Assembly: GCF_013386825.1 (NCBI RefSeq)
Contig: NZ_JACARC010000042.1
Location: 44,034 to 108,033, forward strand
DNA from: Pseudomonas sp. IPO3778
GTDB taxonomy: Bacteria; Pseudomonadota; Gammaproteobacteria; Pseudomonadales; Pseudomonadaceae
Direction of reading: 5' to 3'
Length of the DNA stretch: 64,000 bases
Shown: piece after piece, positions 41,729 through 51,205 of the stretch
How positions within the stretch are numbered: the stretch's first letter is position 1
Layout: each line of letters begins with the position of its first letter
Translations under genes and position numbers: made by a program
The notes under the pieces: model-generated
What the model was told of the DNA's origin: nothing
What the model saw: the letters and a program-made list of their open reading frames with translations, nothing else
Databases searched by the model: none

Positions 41729-41862
41729 CGGCCTCCGACCGCCAGGGGCTTTTGGGCCCGTTTTGATGGGGGTCGCACTCCCTGGGTGGTGGTTACCTGA
41801 CCAGTGCACTCCCCAACAACTTTGCCCTGATTGTTAGGGGCTCTTCAGTGTGAAAAAAAGCC

Positions 41863-42237
41863 GTGAATAGCCAACGACCTGTAAACCTAGACCTAAGGAC
41901 CATCAAACTCCCCATCACCGGCGTAACGTCATTCCTGCACCGTGTATCCGGCATCATCCTGTTTCTTGGCCTGGGCATCATGCTTTATGCATTGAGCAAA
42001 TCCCTGGGTTCGGAAGAAGGGTACGCCGAGGTGAAGGCATGCTTGACCAGTCCGCTGGCCAAATTCGTCGCCTGGGGCCTCCTGTCCGCTCTGCTTTATC
42101 ACCTTGTGGCCGGTATTCGCCACTTGATCATGGACATGGGTATCGGTGAGACGCTGGAAGGCGGCAAGCTGGGCTCGAAAATCGTCATCGCCATTTCCGT
42201 GGTGCTGATCGTTCTGGCGGGAGTTTGGATATGGTAA
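41863..42237 (+). CDS. sdhC: Succinate dehydrogenase cytochrome b556 subunit
   Basis: This 124-residue membrane anchor has three helices and the conserved N-terminus NSQRPVNLDLRTIKLPITGVTSFLHRVSG. The heme-binding His is in LYHLVAGIRHLIMD. The start is GTG at 41863, with only a weak ribosome site (GAAAAAAAG). It is the first gene of sdhCDAB; its stop overlaps sdhD by seven bases. With SdhD it holds heme b and the quinone site of complex II. Confidence 0.95.
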   Translation: MNSQRPVNLDLRTIKLPITGVTSFLHRVSGIILFLGLGIMLYALSKSLGSEEGYAEVKACLTSPLAKFVAWGLLSALLYHLVAGIRHLIMDMGIGETLEGGKLGSKIVIAISVVLIVLAGVWIW

Positions 42238-42599
42238 CCAGCGTTACGAACCTGTCGCGTTCGGGCCTCTATGACTGGATGGCGCAACGTGTGTCTGCGG
42301 TTGTTCTCGCGGCTTATTTCATTTTCCTGATCGGGTACCTCGCTGCGAACCCTGGCATTGGCTACGCCCAATGGCACGGCCTGTTCGCTCACAACGGGAT
42401 GCGCATTTTCAGTCTGCTGGCCCTTGTAGCCCTGGGCGCTCACGCCTGGGTTGGCATGTGGACCATCGCGACCGACTACCTGACGCCAATGGCGCTGGGC
42501 AAGTCCGCGACAGCAGTACGGTTTCTCTTCCAGGCAGTATGCGGCGTCGCGATGTTCGCTTACTTCGTCTGGGGTGTGCAGATTCTTTGGGGTATCTGA
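42231..42599 (+). CDS. sdhD: Succinate dehydrogenase membrane anchor subunit
   Basis: This 122-residue subunit has three membrane helices, with the SdhD pattern GLYDWMAQRVSAVVLAAYF and the heme-ligand region ALGAHAWVGMWTIATDYL. The ATG at 42231 (MVTSVTNLS) is chosen over a TTG two codons earlier; it lies inside the sdhC end, indicating coupling. Confidence 0.94.
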   Translation: MVTSVTNLSRSGLYDWMAQRVSAVVLAAYFIFLIGYLAANPGIGYAQWHGLFAHNGMRIFSLLALVALGAHAWVGMWTIATDYLTPMALGKSATAVRFLFQAVCGVAMFAYFVWGVQILWGI

Positions 42600-42602
42600 T
42601 TC

Positions 42603-44378
42603 ATGGCTAACACAGTTAATACGCTTTCATTCGACGCCATTATCATTGGCGGCGGCGGTGCCGGCATGCGCGCTGCGCTGCAACTGGCCCAGGGCGGTCA
42701 CAAGACTGCCGTGATCACCAAGGTGTTCCCGACCCGTTCCCACACCGTTTCGGCCCAGGGTGGCATTACCTGCGCCATCGCCTCTGCCGATCCAAACGAT
42801 GACTGGCGCTGGCACATGTACGATACCGTCAAGGGTTCCGACTATATCGGTGACCAGGACGCTATCGAATACATGTGCTCCGTAGGCCCGGAAGCGGTCT
42901 TCGAGCTGGAACACATGGGTCTGCCGTTCTCCCGTACCGAACAGGGCCGCATTTACCAGCGTCCGTTCGGCGGTCAGTCGAAAGATTTCGGTAAGGGTGG
43001 CCAGGCCGCCCGTACCTGCGCCGCAGCCGACCGTACCGGTCACGCGCTGTTGCACACCCTGTACCAAGCCAACCTGAAGGCCGGCACCGTATTCCTCAAC
43101 GAATACTACGGTGTTGACCTGGTGAAGAACGAAGACGGTGCCTTTGTAGGCATGATCGTTATCTGCATCGAAACCGGCGAAACCTCTTACGTGCGGGCTA
43201 ACGCCACCGTATTGGCGACCGGCGGTGCGGGCCGTATCTACTCTTCTACTACCAACGCCCTGATCAACACCGGTGACGGTATCGGCATGGCCCTGCGTGC
43301 AGGCGTCCCGGTACAGGACATCGAAATGTGGCAGTTCCACCCGACCGGCATCGCCGGCGCCGGTGTACTGGTTACAGAAGGTTGCCGTGGTGAAGGTGGT
43401 TACCTGATCAACAAGAACGGCGAGCGTTTCATGGAGCGTTATGCTCCGAACGCCAAAGACCTTGCCGGTCGTGACGTTGTAGCCCGCTCCATGGTTAAAG
43501 AGATCATTGCCGGTAACGGCTGTGGTCCTGATGGCGACCACGTGATGCTGAAGCTCGATCACCTCGGTGAAGAAGTGCTGCACAGCCGTCTGCCCGGCAT
43601 CATGGAACTGTCCAAGACCTTTGCTCACGTTGACCCGGCTGTTGCGCCGATCCCGGTTGTTCCGACTTGCCACTATATGATGGGCGGCGTTGCCACCAAC
43701 ATTCATGGCCAGGCGATCACCCAGGACGCCGACGGCGTCGACCAGATCATTCCTGGCCTGTTCGCGGTAGGTGAAGTGGCGTGCGTATCGGTTCACGGTG
43801 CCAACCGTCTGGGCGGCAACTCGCTGCTCGACCTGGTGGTATTCGGTCGTGCCGCCGGCCTGTTCCTGGAGCAGACCTTGAAGGAAGGCGTTGATTACGC
43901 CCGTCCTCGCCAGTCCGACATCGACGCTGCCTTGGCACGTCTGGATGGTCTGAACTCGCGTACCGACGGCGAAGACGTCGCTTCCCTGCGTAAAGAACTG
44001 CAAAGCTGCATGCAGAACTACTTCGGTGTGTTCCGTACCGGCGAATACATGCAGAAAGGTATCGCCCAGCTGGCTGACCTGCGCAAGCGCATTGCCAACG
44101 TCAAGATCAACGATAAGAGCCAGGCGTTCAACACCGCTCGTATCGAAGCCCTTGAGCTGCAAAACCTGCTGGAAGTGGCTGAAGCAACTGCCATCGCCGC
44201 AGAAGTTCGCAAAGAGTCTCGCGGCGCTCACGCCCGTGAAGACTTCGAAGAGCGCGACGACGTTAACTGGCTGTGCCACACCCTGTACTTCCCGGGTGAC
44301 AAGCGCGTCGCCAAGCGTGCGGTGAACTTCTCGCCAAAAACAGTCCCTACGTTTGAACCCATGATTCGGACTTATTAA
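42603..44378 (+). CDS. sdhA: Succinate dehydrogenase flavoprotein subunit
   Basis: This 591-residue FAD subunit oxidises succinate to fumarate. The FAD-binding motif IIIGGGGAGMRAAL lies near residues 13-26, and the covalent flavin histidine is in TRSHTVSAQGG near residue 45. The active-site HPTGI is near 245, and RGEGG near 265. Codon use favours GGT/CGT codons more than the flanking genes do, as expected for high expression. It starts three bases after sdhD. Confidence 0.97.
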   Translation: MANTVNTLSFDAIIIGGGGAGMRAALQLAQGGHKTAVITKVFPTRSHTVSAQGGITCAIASADPNDDWRWHMYDTVKGSDYIGDQDAIEYMCSVGPEAVFELEHMGLPFSRTEQGRIYQRPFGGQSKDFGKGGQAARTCAAADRTGHALLHTLYQANLKAGTVFLNEYYGVDLVKNEDGAFVGMIVICIETGETSYVRANATVLATGGAGRIYSSTTNALINTGDGIGMALRAGVPVQDIEMWQFHPTGIAGAGVLVTEGCRGEGGYLINKNGERFMERYAPNAKDLAGRDVVARSMVKEIIAGNGCGPDGDHVMLKLDHLGEEVLHSRLPGIMELSKTFAHVDPAVAPIPVVPTCHYMMGGVATNIHGQAITQDADGVDQIIPGLFAVGEVACVSVHGANRLGGNSLLDLVVFGRAAGLFLEQTLKEGVDYARPRQSDIDAALARLDGLNSRTDGEDVASLRKELQSCMQNYFGVFRTGEYMQKGIAQLADLRKRIANVKINDKSQAFNTARIEALELQNLLEVAEATAIAAEVRKESRGAHAREDFEERDDVNWLCHTLYFPGDKRVAKRAVNFSPKTVPTFEPMIRTY

Positions 44379-44389
44379 GGGTGGCCGAT

Positions 44390-45094
44390 ATGTTGAAAGT
44401 CAGTGTTTATCGCTACAACCCTGATCAGGACGCCGCGCCGTTCATGCAGGAATTCCAGGTCAATACCGGTGGCAAAGACCTGATGGTGCTGGACGTACTG
44501 GCCCTGGTTAAAGAGCAGGACGAAGGTTTCTCCTATCGTCGCTCTTGCCGTGAAGGTGTCTGCGGTTCCGACGGCATGAACATCAACGGCAAAAACGGCC
44601 TGGCGTGCATCACGCCGCTGTCTGCTGTGGTTAAAGGCAACAAGCTGATCGTTCGTCCATTGCCAGGTTTGCCGGTTATCCGTGACCTGGTCGTCGATAT
44701 GAGCATCTTCTACAAGCAATACGAAAAGGTTAAGCCATTCCTGCTGAACGACACTCCGGCTCCGGCCATCGAGCGTCTTCAGAGCCCGGAAGAGCGCGAG
44801 AAGCTGGACGGTCTGTACGAGTGCATCCTGTGCGCTTGCTGCTCGACTTCCTGCCCGTCCTTCTGGTGGAACCCGGACAAGTTCCTGGGTCCAGCTGCAC
44901 TGCTGCAAGCGTACCGCTTCCTGGCAGACAGCCGTGACACCAAGACAGCCGAGCGTCTGGCTTCGCTGGATGACCCGTTCAGCGTATTCCGCTGCCGCGG
45001 GATCATGAACTGCGTCAACGTATGCCCTAAAGGCCTGAACCCGACTAAGGCCATTGGTCACGTACGTAGCATGCTGCTGCAAAGCGGCGTGTAA
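44390..45094 (+). CDS. sdhB: Succinate dehydrogenase iron-sulfur subunit
   Basis: This 234-residue subunit passes electrons from FAD to quinone. The 2Fe-2S cluster ligands are in SCREGVCGSDGMNINGKNGLAC near residues 55-75. The 4Fe-4S and 3Fe-4S ligands are in CILCACCSTSCPSFWW and CRGIMNCVNVCPKGLNP. The ATG at 44390 is chosen over the in-frame GTG at 44381, because AAGGG lies eight bases before the ATG and the usual family N-terminus is MLKVSVYRYNP. Confidence 0.96.
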   Translation: MLKVSVYRYNPDQDAAPFMQEFQVNTGGKDLMVLDVLALVKEQDEGFSYRRSCREGVCGSDGMNINGKNGLACITPLSAVVKGNKLIVRPLPGLPVIRDLVVDMSIFYKQYEKVKPFLLNDTPAPAIERLQSPEEREKLDGLYECILCACCSTSCPSFWWNPDKFLGPAALLQAYRFLADSRDTKTAERLASLDDPFSVFRCRGIMNCVNVCPKGLNPTKAIGHVRSMLLQSGV

Positions 45095-45135
45095 CTGACG
45101 TTGCAGTAAAAGCAGGACCGTTGTGCCCGTAGATG

Positions 45136-45169
45136 CTACGGCGCAGGCTTCAACCGGCGCCGTAGTTTT
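45136..45169 (+). terminator. Terminator/attenuator between sdhB and sucA
   Basis: CTACGGCGC (45136-45144) and GCGCCGTAG (45157-45165) pair around a 12-base loop and are followed by TTTT. A second, T-less hairpin, TTCGGGT-TGGT-ACCCGAA, lies at 45233-45250. Together they suggest partial termination or processing between sdh and suc. Confidence 0.75.
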
Positions 45170-45356
45170 AACTTGAGCAGCGACTTACAAAGCCGCGGCT
45201 CTTATTTTGAAGAAATGAGACAAGCAGGGGCATTCGGGTTGGTACCCGAACTATCAGCGTGATCCTAAGTGGCTTGTTTTGGTCGCTGCACTTGGCCTTT
45301 TGCAAGCAAACTCGGTGTTTTCGCCGGTGGTGTCCCCAAATCGAGGGTGACCAAGC

Positions 45357-48188
45357 ATGCAAGAAAGCGTGATGCAGCGCATGTGGAACAGCGGCTATCT
45401 TTCAGGTGGTAACGCTGCCTATGTGGAAGAGCTTTATGAGCTCTACCTGCACGACCCTAACGCTGTGCCAGAAGAATGGCGCACCAAATTTCAGACGTTG
45501 TCTTCAGACGGCAACGCTGCCACCGATGTATCGCATGCAACAATTCGCGATCAGTTCGTGCTGCTGGCAAAGAACCAGCGCCGCGCCCAGCCGGTTTCCG
45601 CCGGAAGCGTGAGCAGTGAGCACGAGAAGAAGCAAGTTGAAGTACTGCGACTGATCCAGGCCTACCGTATGCGTGGCCACCAGGCAGCCCAGCTTGACCC
45701 GCTGGGGCTGTGGCAGCGTCCTGCACCTGCAGACCTGTCGATCAATCATTACGGCTTGACCAATGCCGATCTTGATACGACCTTCCGTGCCGGCGACCTG
45801 TTCATCGGCAAAGAGGAAGCGAGCCTACGCGAAATTCACGAAGCGTTGCAGCAGACATATTGCCGCACCATCGGTGCCGAATTTACGCACATCACTGATT
45901 CCGAGCAGCGCCACTGGTTCCAGCACCGCCTTGAAGGCGTGCGTGGTCGTCCAGTGTTGTCCGCCGATGTGCGCAGCCACCTGCTGGAGCGCGTGACCGC
46001 TGCTGAAGGCCTGGAAAAATACCTGGGTACCAAATACCCGGGCACCAAGCGTTTCGGCCTGGAAGGCGGCGAAAGCCTGATTCCGATGCTCGACGAGCTG
46101 ATCCAGCGTTCCGGTTCCTACGGCACCAAGGAAATCGTGATCGGCATGGCCCACCGTGGTCGTTTGAACGTGCTGGTCAACACCTTCGGCAAGAACCCGC
46201 GCGAGCTGTTCGACGAGTTCGAAGGCAAGAAGAAGGTCGAGCTGGGTTCCGGTGACGTTAAATACCACCAGGGCTTCTCGTCCAATGTGATGACCACCGG
46301 CGGTGAAGTTCACCTGGCCATGGCGTTCAACCCATCCCACCTGGAGATCGTTTCTCCAGTGGTCGAGGGGTCGGTACGTGCGCGCCAGGATCGTCGTAAC
46401 GATTCCACCGGTGAGAAGGTCCTGCCGATTTCCATCCACGGTGACGCGGCATTCGCAGGTCAAGGCGTGGTCCTGGAAACGTTCCAGATGTCGCAGACTC
46501 GCGGCTTCAAGACCGGCGGTACGGTTCACATCGTCATCAACAACCAGGTGGGCTTCACCATCAGCAACCCGCTGGACGCACGCTCTACCGAGTACGCGAC
46601 CGACGTTGCCAAGATGATCCAGGCACCGATCCTCCATGTGAATGGTGATGATCCGGAAGCCGTGTTGTTCGTGACCCAGCTGGCCATTGATTACCGCATG
46701 CAGTTCAAGCGTGACGTGGTCATCGACCTGGTCTGCTACCGTCGTCGCGGTCACAACGAAGCGGATGAGCCTAGCGGCACCCAACCGTTGATGTACCAGC
46801 AAATCACCAAGCAGCGCACCACCCGTGAGCTGTACGCCGAAAGCCTGACCAAGGCCGGTGTGGTGGACGATGCACGTGTTCAGGCAAAGATCGATGAATA
46901 CCGCAACGCGCTGGATAACGGCCTGCACGTCGTAAAAAGCCTGGTTAAAGAGCCGAACAAAGAGCTGTTCGTTGACTGGCGTCCGTACCTGGGCCATGCC
47001 TGGACGGCGCGTCACGACACCTCGTTCGATCTGAAAACCCTGCAGGAACTGTCTGCCAAACTGCTGGAAATTCCGGACGGTTTTGTCGTACAGCGCCAGG
47101 TTGCGAAGATCTACGAAGACCGTCAGAAGATGCAAGCCGGCGGCCTGCCGATCAACTGGGGTTACGCTGAAACCATGGCGTACGCGACCCTGGCGTTCGA
47201 AGGTCACCCGATTCGCATGACCGGCCAGGACATCGGCCGCGGTACGTTCTCGCACCGTCACGCGGTGTTGCACAACCAGAAAGACGCGGGCACCTACATC
47301 CCGTTGCAGAACCTGTACGAAGGCCAGCCACGTTTCGACCTGTACGATTCGTTCCTGTCCGAAGAGGCCGTGCTGGCGTTCGAATACGGTTACTCGACCA
47401 CCACGCCTCAGGCGCTGGTGATCTGGGAAGCCCAGTTCGGCGACTTTGCCAACGGTGCCCAGGTGGTTATCGACCAGTTCATCACCAGCGGCGAGCACAA
47501 GTGGGGCCGTCTGTGCGGTCTGACCATGCTGCTGCCACACGGTTATGAAGGTCAGGGTCCGGAGCACTCCTCGGCCCGTCTGGAGCGTTACCTGCAGCTG
47601 TGCGCCGAGCACAACATCCAGGTGTGCGTGCCGACTACCCCGGCCCAGATCTACCACTTGCTGCGTCGCCAGGTGATCCGTCCCCTGCGCAAGCCGCTGG
47701 TAGTGCTGACGCCGAAATCGCTGTTGCGTCATAAATTGGCCATCTCGACCCTGGAAGATCTGGCCGACGGTTCGTTCCAGACCGTTATTCCAGAAATCGA
47801 CACGCTGGACGCAGCCAAGGTCACCCGCCTGGTGCTGTGCAGCGGCAAGGTCTACTACGACTTGCTGGAAAAACGCCGTGCCGAAGGCCGCGAAGACATC
47901 GCCATCGTGCGGATCGAGCAGCTTTACCCGTTCCCGGAAGACGACCTGATGGAGGCCATCGCGCCTTACACCAACCTCACCCACGTGGTGTGGTGTCAGG
48001 AAGAACCGATGAACCAGGGCGCGTGGTACAGCAGCCAGCATCATCTGCGTCGCAGTATCGGCAACCACAAACAGGCCCTGGGCCTGGAGTACGCCGGTCG
48101 TGATGCTTCTGCTGCACCTGCGTGTGGTTATGCGTCGATGCACGCCGAGCAGCAGGAAAAACTGCTGCAAGATGCTTTCACTGTTTAA
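45357..48188 (+). CDS. sucA: 2-Oxoglutarate dehydrogenase E1 component
   Basis: This 943-residue thiamine-diphosphate decarboxylase is the first component of the 2-oxoglutarate dehydrogenase complex. The N-terminal SGGNAAYVEELYELYL segment docks on E2. IGMAHRGRLNVLVN is near residue 262, the TPP/Mg region is GDAAFAGQGVV...NNQVGFT near 360-400, and a C-terminal transketolase-like domain holds the TGQDIGRGTFSHRHAV loop. The start at 45357 follows GAGGGTGA. Confidence 0.97.
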   Translation: MQESVMQRMWNSGYLSGGNAAYVEELYELYLHDPNAVPEEWRTKFQTLSSDGNAATDVSHATIRDQFVLLAKNQRRAQPVSAGSVSSEHEKKQVEVLRLIQAYRMRGHQAAQLDPLGLWQRPAPADLSINHYGLTNADLDTTFRAGDLFIGKEEASLREIHEALQQTYCRTIGAEFTHITDSEQRHWFQHRLEGVRGRPVLSADVRSHLLERVTAAEGLEKYLGTKYPGTKRFGLEGGESLIPMLDELIQRSGSYGTKEIVIGMAHRGRLNVLVNTFGKNPRELFDEFEGKKKVELGSGDVKYHQGFSSNVMTTGGEVHLAMAFNPSHLEIVSPVVEGSVRARQDRRNDSTGEKVLPISIHGDAAFAGQGVVLETFQMSQTRGFKTGGTVHIVINNQVGFTISNPLDARSTEYATDVAKMIQAPILHVNGDDPEAVLFVTQLAIDYRMQFKRDVVIDLVCYRRRGHNEADEPSGTQPLMYQQITKQRTTRELYAESLTKAGVVDDARVQAKIDEYRNALDNGLHVVKSLVKEPNKELFVDWRPYLGHAWTARHDTSFDLKTLQELSAKLLEIPDGFVVQRQVAKIYEDRQKMQAGGLPINWGYAETMAYATLAFEGHPIRMTGQDIGRGTFSHRHAVLHNQKDAGTYIPLQNLYEGQPRFDLYDSFLSEEAVLAFEYGYSTTTPQALVIWEAQFGDFANGAQVVIDQFITSGEHKWGRLCGLTMLLPHGYEGQGPEHSSARLERYLQLCAEHNIQVCVPTTPAQIYHLLRRQVIRPLRKPLVVLTPKSLLRHKLAISTLEDLADGSFQTVIPEIDTLDAAKVTRLVLCSGKVYYDLLEKRRAEGREDIAIVRIEQLYPFPEDDLMEAIAPYTNLTHVVWCQEEPMNQGAWYSSQHHLRRSIGNHKQALGLEYAGRDASAAPACGYASMHAEQQEKLLQDAFTV

Positions 48189-48232
48189 CGCCTTCGCGCT
48201 GACTGAAACCGAATTTTAAGGACCCACAGATA

Positions 48233-49459
48233 ATGGCTATCGAAATCAAAGCCCCGTCATTCCCGGAATCGGTTGCCGATGGCACCGTTGCCACCTGGCA
48301 CAAGAAACCAGGCGACGCTGTAAAGCGTGACGACCTGATCGTCGACATCGAAACCGACAAGGTCGTGCTCGAAGTGTTGGCTGAAGCGGACGGCGTGCTG
48401 GGCGCAATCGTTGCTGAAGAGGGCGCTACCGTTCTGTCGAACCAACTGCTGGGCTCGATCGAAGAGGGCGGTGCTGCTGCTCCTGCTCCTGCCGCTGCTG
48501 CTGCACCGGCGGCTGCCGCTGCTCCAGCTGCTGCACCGGCTGCGGGCGGCGAAGATCCAATCGCTGCACCGGCTGCCCGTCAGCTGGCTGACGAAAACGG
48601 CATCAACCTGGCGTCCATCAAAGGCACCGGCAAAGACGGTCGTGTGACCAAGGAAGACGTGGTTGCCGCGGTTGAAGCCAAGAAAAACGCTCCAGCGACC
48701 GCACCTGCCAAGGCTGCTGCCCCGGCTGCCGCTGCGCCTGTGTTCGCCGCTGGCGACCGCACCGAGAAGCGCGTACCGATGACCCGCGTGCGTGCCACCG
48801 TGGCCAAGCGCCTGGTTGAAGCACAGTCGAACATGGCGATGCTGACCACGTTCAACGAAGTCGACATGACTGAAGTCATGGCCCTGCGTTCGAAGTACAA
48901 GGACCTGTTCGAGAAGTCCCACAACGGCGTACGCCTGGGCTTCATGTCGTTCTTCGTGAAAGCGGCCACCGAAGCGCTGAAACGCTTCCCGGCCGTCAAC
49001 GCTTCCATCGACGGCAGCGACATCGTTTACCACGGCTACGCTGACGTCGGCGTTGCCGTGTCCAGCGACCGTGGCCTGGTAGTACCGGTTCTGCGTAACG
49101 CCGAGCTGATGAGCCTGGCTGAAATCGAAGGCGGCATCGCCAACTTCGGCAAGAAGGCCCGTGACGGCAAACTGACCATCGACGAGATGACCGGTGGTAC
49201 CTTCACCATCACTAACGGTGGTACTTTCGGTTCGATGATGTCGACCCCGATCGTCAACCCGCCACAAGCCGCGATCCTGGGCATGCACAACATTCTGCAG
49301 CGTCCTATGGCGATCAACGGCCAAGTGGTTATCCGCCCGATGATGTACCTGGCGCTGTCGTACGATCACCGCCTGATCGATGGTAAAGAAGCCGTGACTT
49401 TCCTGGTGACCATCAAGAACCTGCTGGAAGACCCGGCTCGTCTGCTGCTGGATATCTGA
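48233..49459 (+). CDS. sucB: 2-Oxoglutarate dehydrogenase E2, dihydrolipoyl succinyltransferase
   Basis: This 408-residue protein has one lipoyl domain (lysine in ETDKVVLEV near residue 43). An Ala/Pro-rich linker at about 82-104 follows, then a peripheral-subunit-binding domain (AARQLADENGINLASIKGTGKDGRVTKEDV), a second Ala/Pro linker, and the catalytic domain with the active-site LSYDHRLIDGKEAV near 375. The alanine runs (48472-48550) use mixed codons, the usual flexible swinging-arm linker. Confidence 0.97.
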   Translation: MAIEIKAPSFPESVADGTVATWHKKPGDAVKRDDLIVDIETDKVVLEVLAEADGVLGAIVAEEGATVLSNQLLGSIEEGGAAAPAPAAAAAPAAAAAPAAAPAAGGEDPIAAPAARQLADENGINLASIKGTGKDGRVTKEDVVAAVEAKKNAPATAPAKAAAPAAAAPVFAAGDRTEKRVPMTRVRATVAKRLVEAQSNMAMLTTFNEVDMTEVMALRSKYKDLFEKSHNGVRLGFMSFFVKAATEALKRFPAVNASIDGSDIVYHGYADVGVAVSSDRGLVVPVLRNAELMSLAEIEGGIANFGKKARDGKLTIDEMTGGTFTITNGGTFGSMMSTPIVNPPQAAILGMHNILQRPMAINGQVVIRPMMYLALSYDHRLIDGKEAVTFLVTIKNLLEDPARLLLDI

Positions 49460-49554
49460 TAAAGCGGCGGTGAACCGCACCACCCGGTCTGCCGCAAGGC
49501 AGGCCGAAGTGCGGCTCACGGCTTGAAGCTTTTAGCTAAAGAGGATTTTTTTTC

Positions 49555-50991
49555 ATGTCGCAGAAATTTGACGTTGTAGTGATTGGTGCTGGCCCTGGCG
49601 GCTATGTTGCCGCCATCAAGGCCGCGCAACTGGGCCTCTCGACTGCTTGCATCGAAAAATACACCGACAAGGAAGGCAAACTGGCGTTGGGCGGTACTTG
49701 CCTGAACGTTGGCTGCATTCCTTCCAAGGCGCTGCTGGACAGCTCCTGGAAATTCCACGAAGCGCAAAGCGGTTTTGCCATCCACGGCATCAACCACGCT
49801 GGCGTGACCATGGACGTGCCAGCAATGGTCGGCCGCAAGGCCAACATCGTTAAAGGCCTGACTTCCGGCGTTGCTACCCTGTTCAAGGCCAACGGCGTTA
49901 CTTCCCTGCAAGGCCACGGCAAACTGCTGGCCGGCAAGAAAATTGAAATCACCAAGCCTGACGGTTCGGTAGAAGTCATCGAAGCCGAGAACGTGATCCT
50001 GGCTCCAGGTTCGCGTCCAATCGACATTCCACCGGCTCCTGTTGACCAGAACGTGATCGTTGATTCGACCGGCGCCCTGGAATTCCAATCGGTTCCAAAA
50101 CGCCTGGGCGTGATCGGCGCTGGCGTGATCGGCCTGGAACTGGGTTCGGTATGGTCCCGCCTGGGTTCTGAAGTGACCGTGCTGGAAGCCCTGGACACGT
50201 TCCTGCTGGCTGCCGACACCGCCGTGTCCAAAGAAGCGCTGAAAACCCTGACCAAACAAGGTCTGGATATCAAGCTGGGCGCTCGTGTTACCGGTTCCAA
50301 GGTCAATGGCGACGAAGTCGTCGTGACCTACACCGACAAGGATGGCGAACAGACCATCACGTTCGACAAGCTGATCGTAGCCGTTGGTCGCCGCCCAGTG
50401 ACCGCTGATCTGCTGGCTTCCGACAGCGGCGTGAACATCGACGAGCGTGGTTTCATCCACGTTGACGATCACTGCGCTACCACCGTGCCAGGCGTCTACG
50501 CCATTGGCGACGTGGTTCGCGGCATGATGCTGGCGCATAAGGCTTCCGAAGAAGGCATCATGGTTGTCGAGCGCATCAAGGGTCACAAGACCCAGATGAA
50601 CTACGACCTGATCCCGTCTGTTATCTACACCCACCCGGAAATTGCATGGGTCGGCAAGAACGAACAGCAGTTGAAAGCTGAAGGCGTTGAAGTTAACGTC
50701 GGCAGCTTCCCGTTTGCCGCTTCTGGCCGTGCCATGGCAGCCAACGACACCGGTGGTTTTGTCAAAGTCATCGCTGATGCCAAGACTGACCGCGTATTGG
50801 GCGTCCACGTGATTGGCCCAGGCGCTGCAGAACTGGTTCAGCAAGGCGCAATCGGTATGGAATTCGGCACCAGCGCCGAAGACATCGGCATGATGGTTTT
50901 CTCCCATCCGACCCTGTCTGAAGCGCTGCATGAAGCCGCGTTGGCAGTGAATGGCGGTGCCATCCACATCGCCAACAAGAAGAAGCGCTAA
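49555..50991 (+). CDS. lpd: Dihydrolipoamide dehydrogenase (E3)
   Basis: This 478-residue FAD disulfide oxidoreductase re-oxidises lipoyl groups of E2. The FAD motif VVIGAGPGGYVAAIKAAQLG starts at residue 6, and the redox-active cysteines are in GGTCLNVGCIPSKALL near 45-60. The NAD-binding site is GVIGAGVIGLELG near 185, and the catalytic His-Glu pair is in HPTLSEALHEAA near 450. It is the suc-linked copy (called lpdG in some pseudomonads). Confidence 0.97.
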   Translation: MSQKFDVVVIGAGPGGYVAAIKAAQLGLSTACIEKYTDKEGKLALGGTCLNVGCIPSKALLDSSWKFHEAQSGFAIHGINHAGVTMDVPAMVGRKANIVKGLTSGVATLFKANGVTSLQGHGKLLAGKKIEITKPDGSVEVIEAENVILAPGSRPIDIPPAPVDQNVIVDSTGALEFQSVPKRLGVIGAGVIGLELGSVWSRLGSEVTVLEALDTFLLAADTAVSKEALKTLTKQGLDIKLGARVTGSKVNGDEVVVTYTDKDGEQTITFDKLIVAVGRRPVTADLLASDSGVNIDERGFIHVDDHCATTVPGVYAIGDVVRGMMLAHKASEEGIMVVERIKGHKTQMNYDLIPSVIYTHPEIAWVGKNEQQLKAEGVEVNVGSFPFAASGRAMAANDTGGFVKVIADAKTDRVLGVHVIGPGAAELVQQGAIGMEFGTSAEDIGMMVFSHPTLSEALHEAALAVNGGAIHIANKKKR

Positions 50992-51036
50992 GCGAGATAA
51001 TAAGAAACCACGGCGGTTGCCCGTCGTGAGCCTTGT

Positions 51037-51080
51037 GCGCAAGACTCACCGCGGAATATCCGCTGGACGCAGTCTTGCGC
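51037..51080 (+). promoter_or_regulatory. Double stem-loop in the lpd-sucC gap
   Basis: GCGCAAGACT (51037-51046) pairs exactly with AGTCTTGCGC (51071-51080), and GCGGA-ATA-TCCGC (51051-51063) forms a second stem inside the loop. No T-run follows. The structure may be a processing or mRNA-stability site that sets the ratio between lpd and sucCD. Confidence 0.5.
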
Positions 51081-51205
51081 AGTTTCACCACCCAGGGTTC
51101 AGGCCTTTGGTGGTTTGACTGTGCAAGCAGCAGTCACAGGTGGCGCGGCACTCAATAAAGAGCGCAGCGCCGAATGCGCAGTACCTAACGAAGACGGTAA
51201 TAAGC

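Noticed and set aside
48472..48550. Alanine-rich repeat in sucB as an unusual tract
   Set aside because: Ala/Pro linkers between lipoyl and binding domains are normal in E2 proteins.
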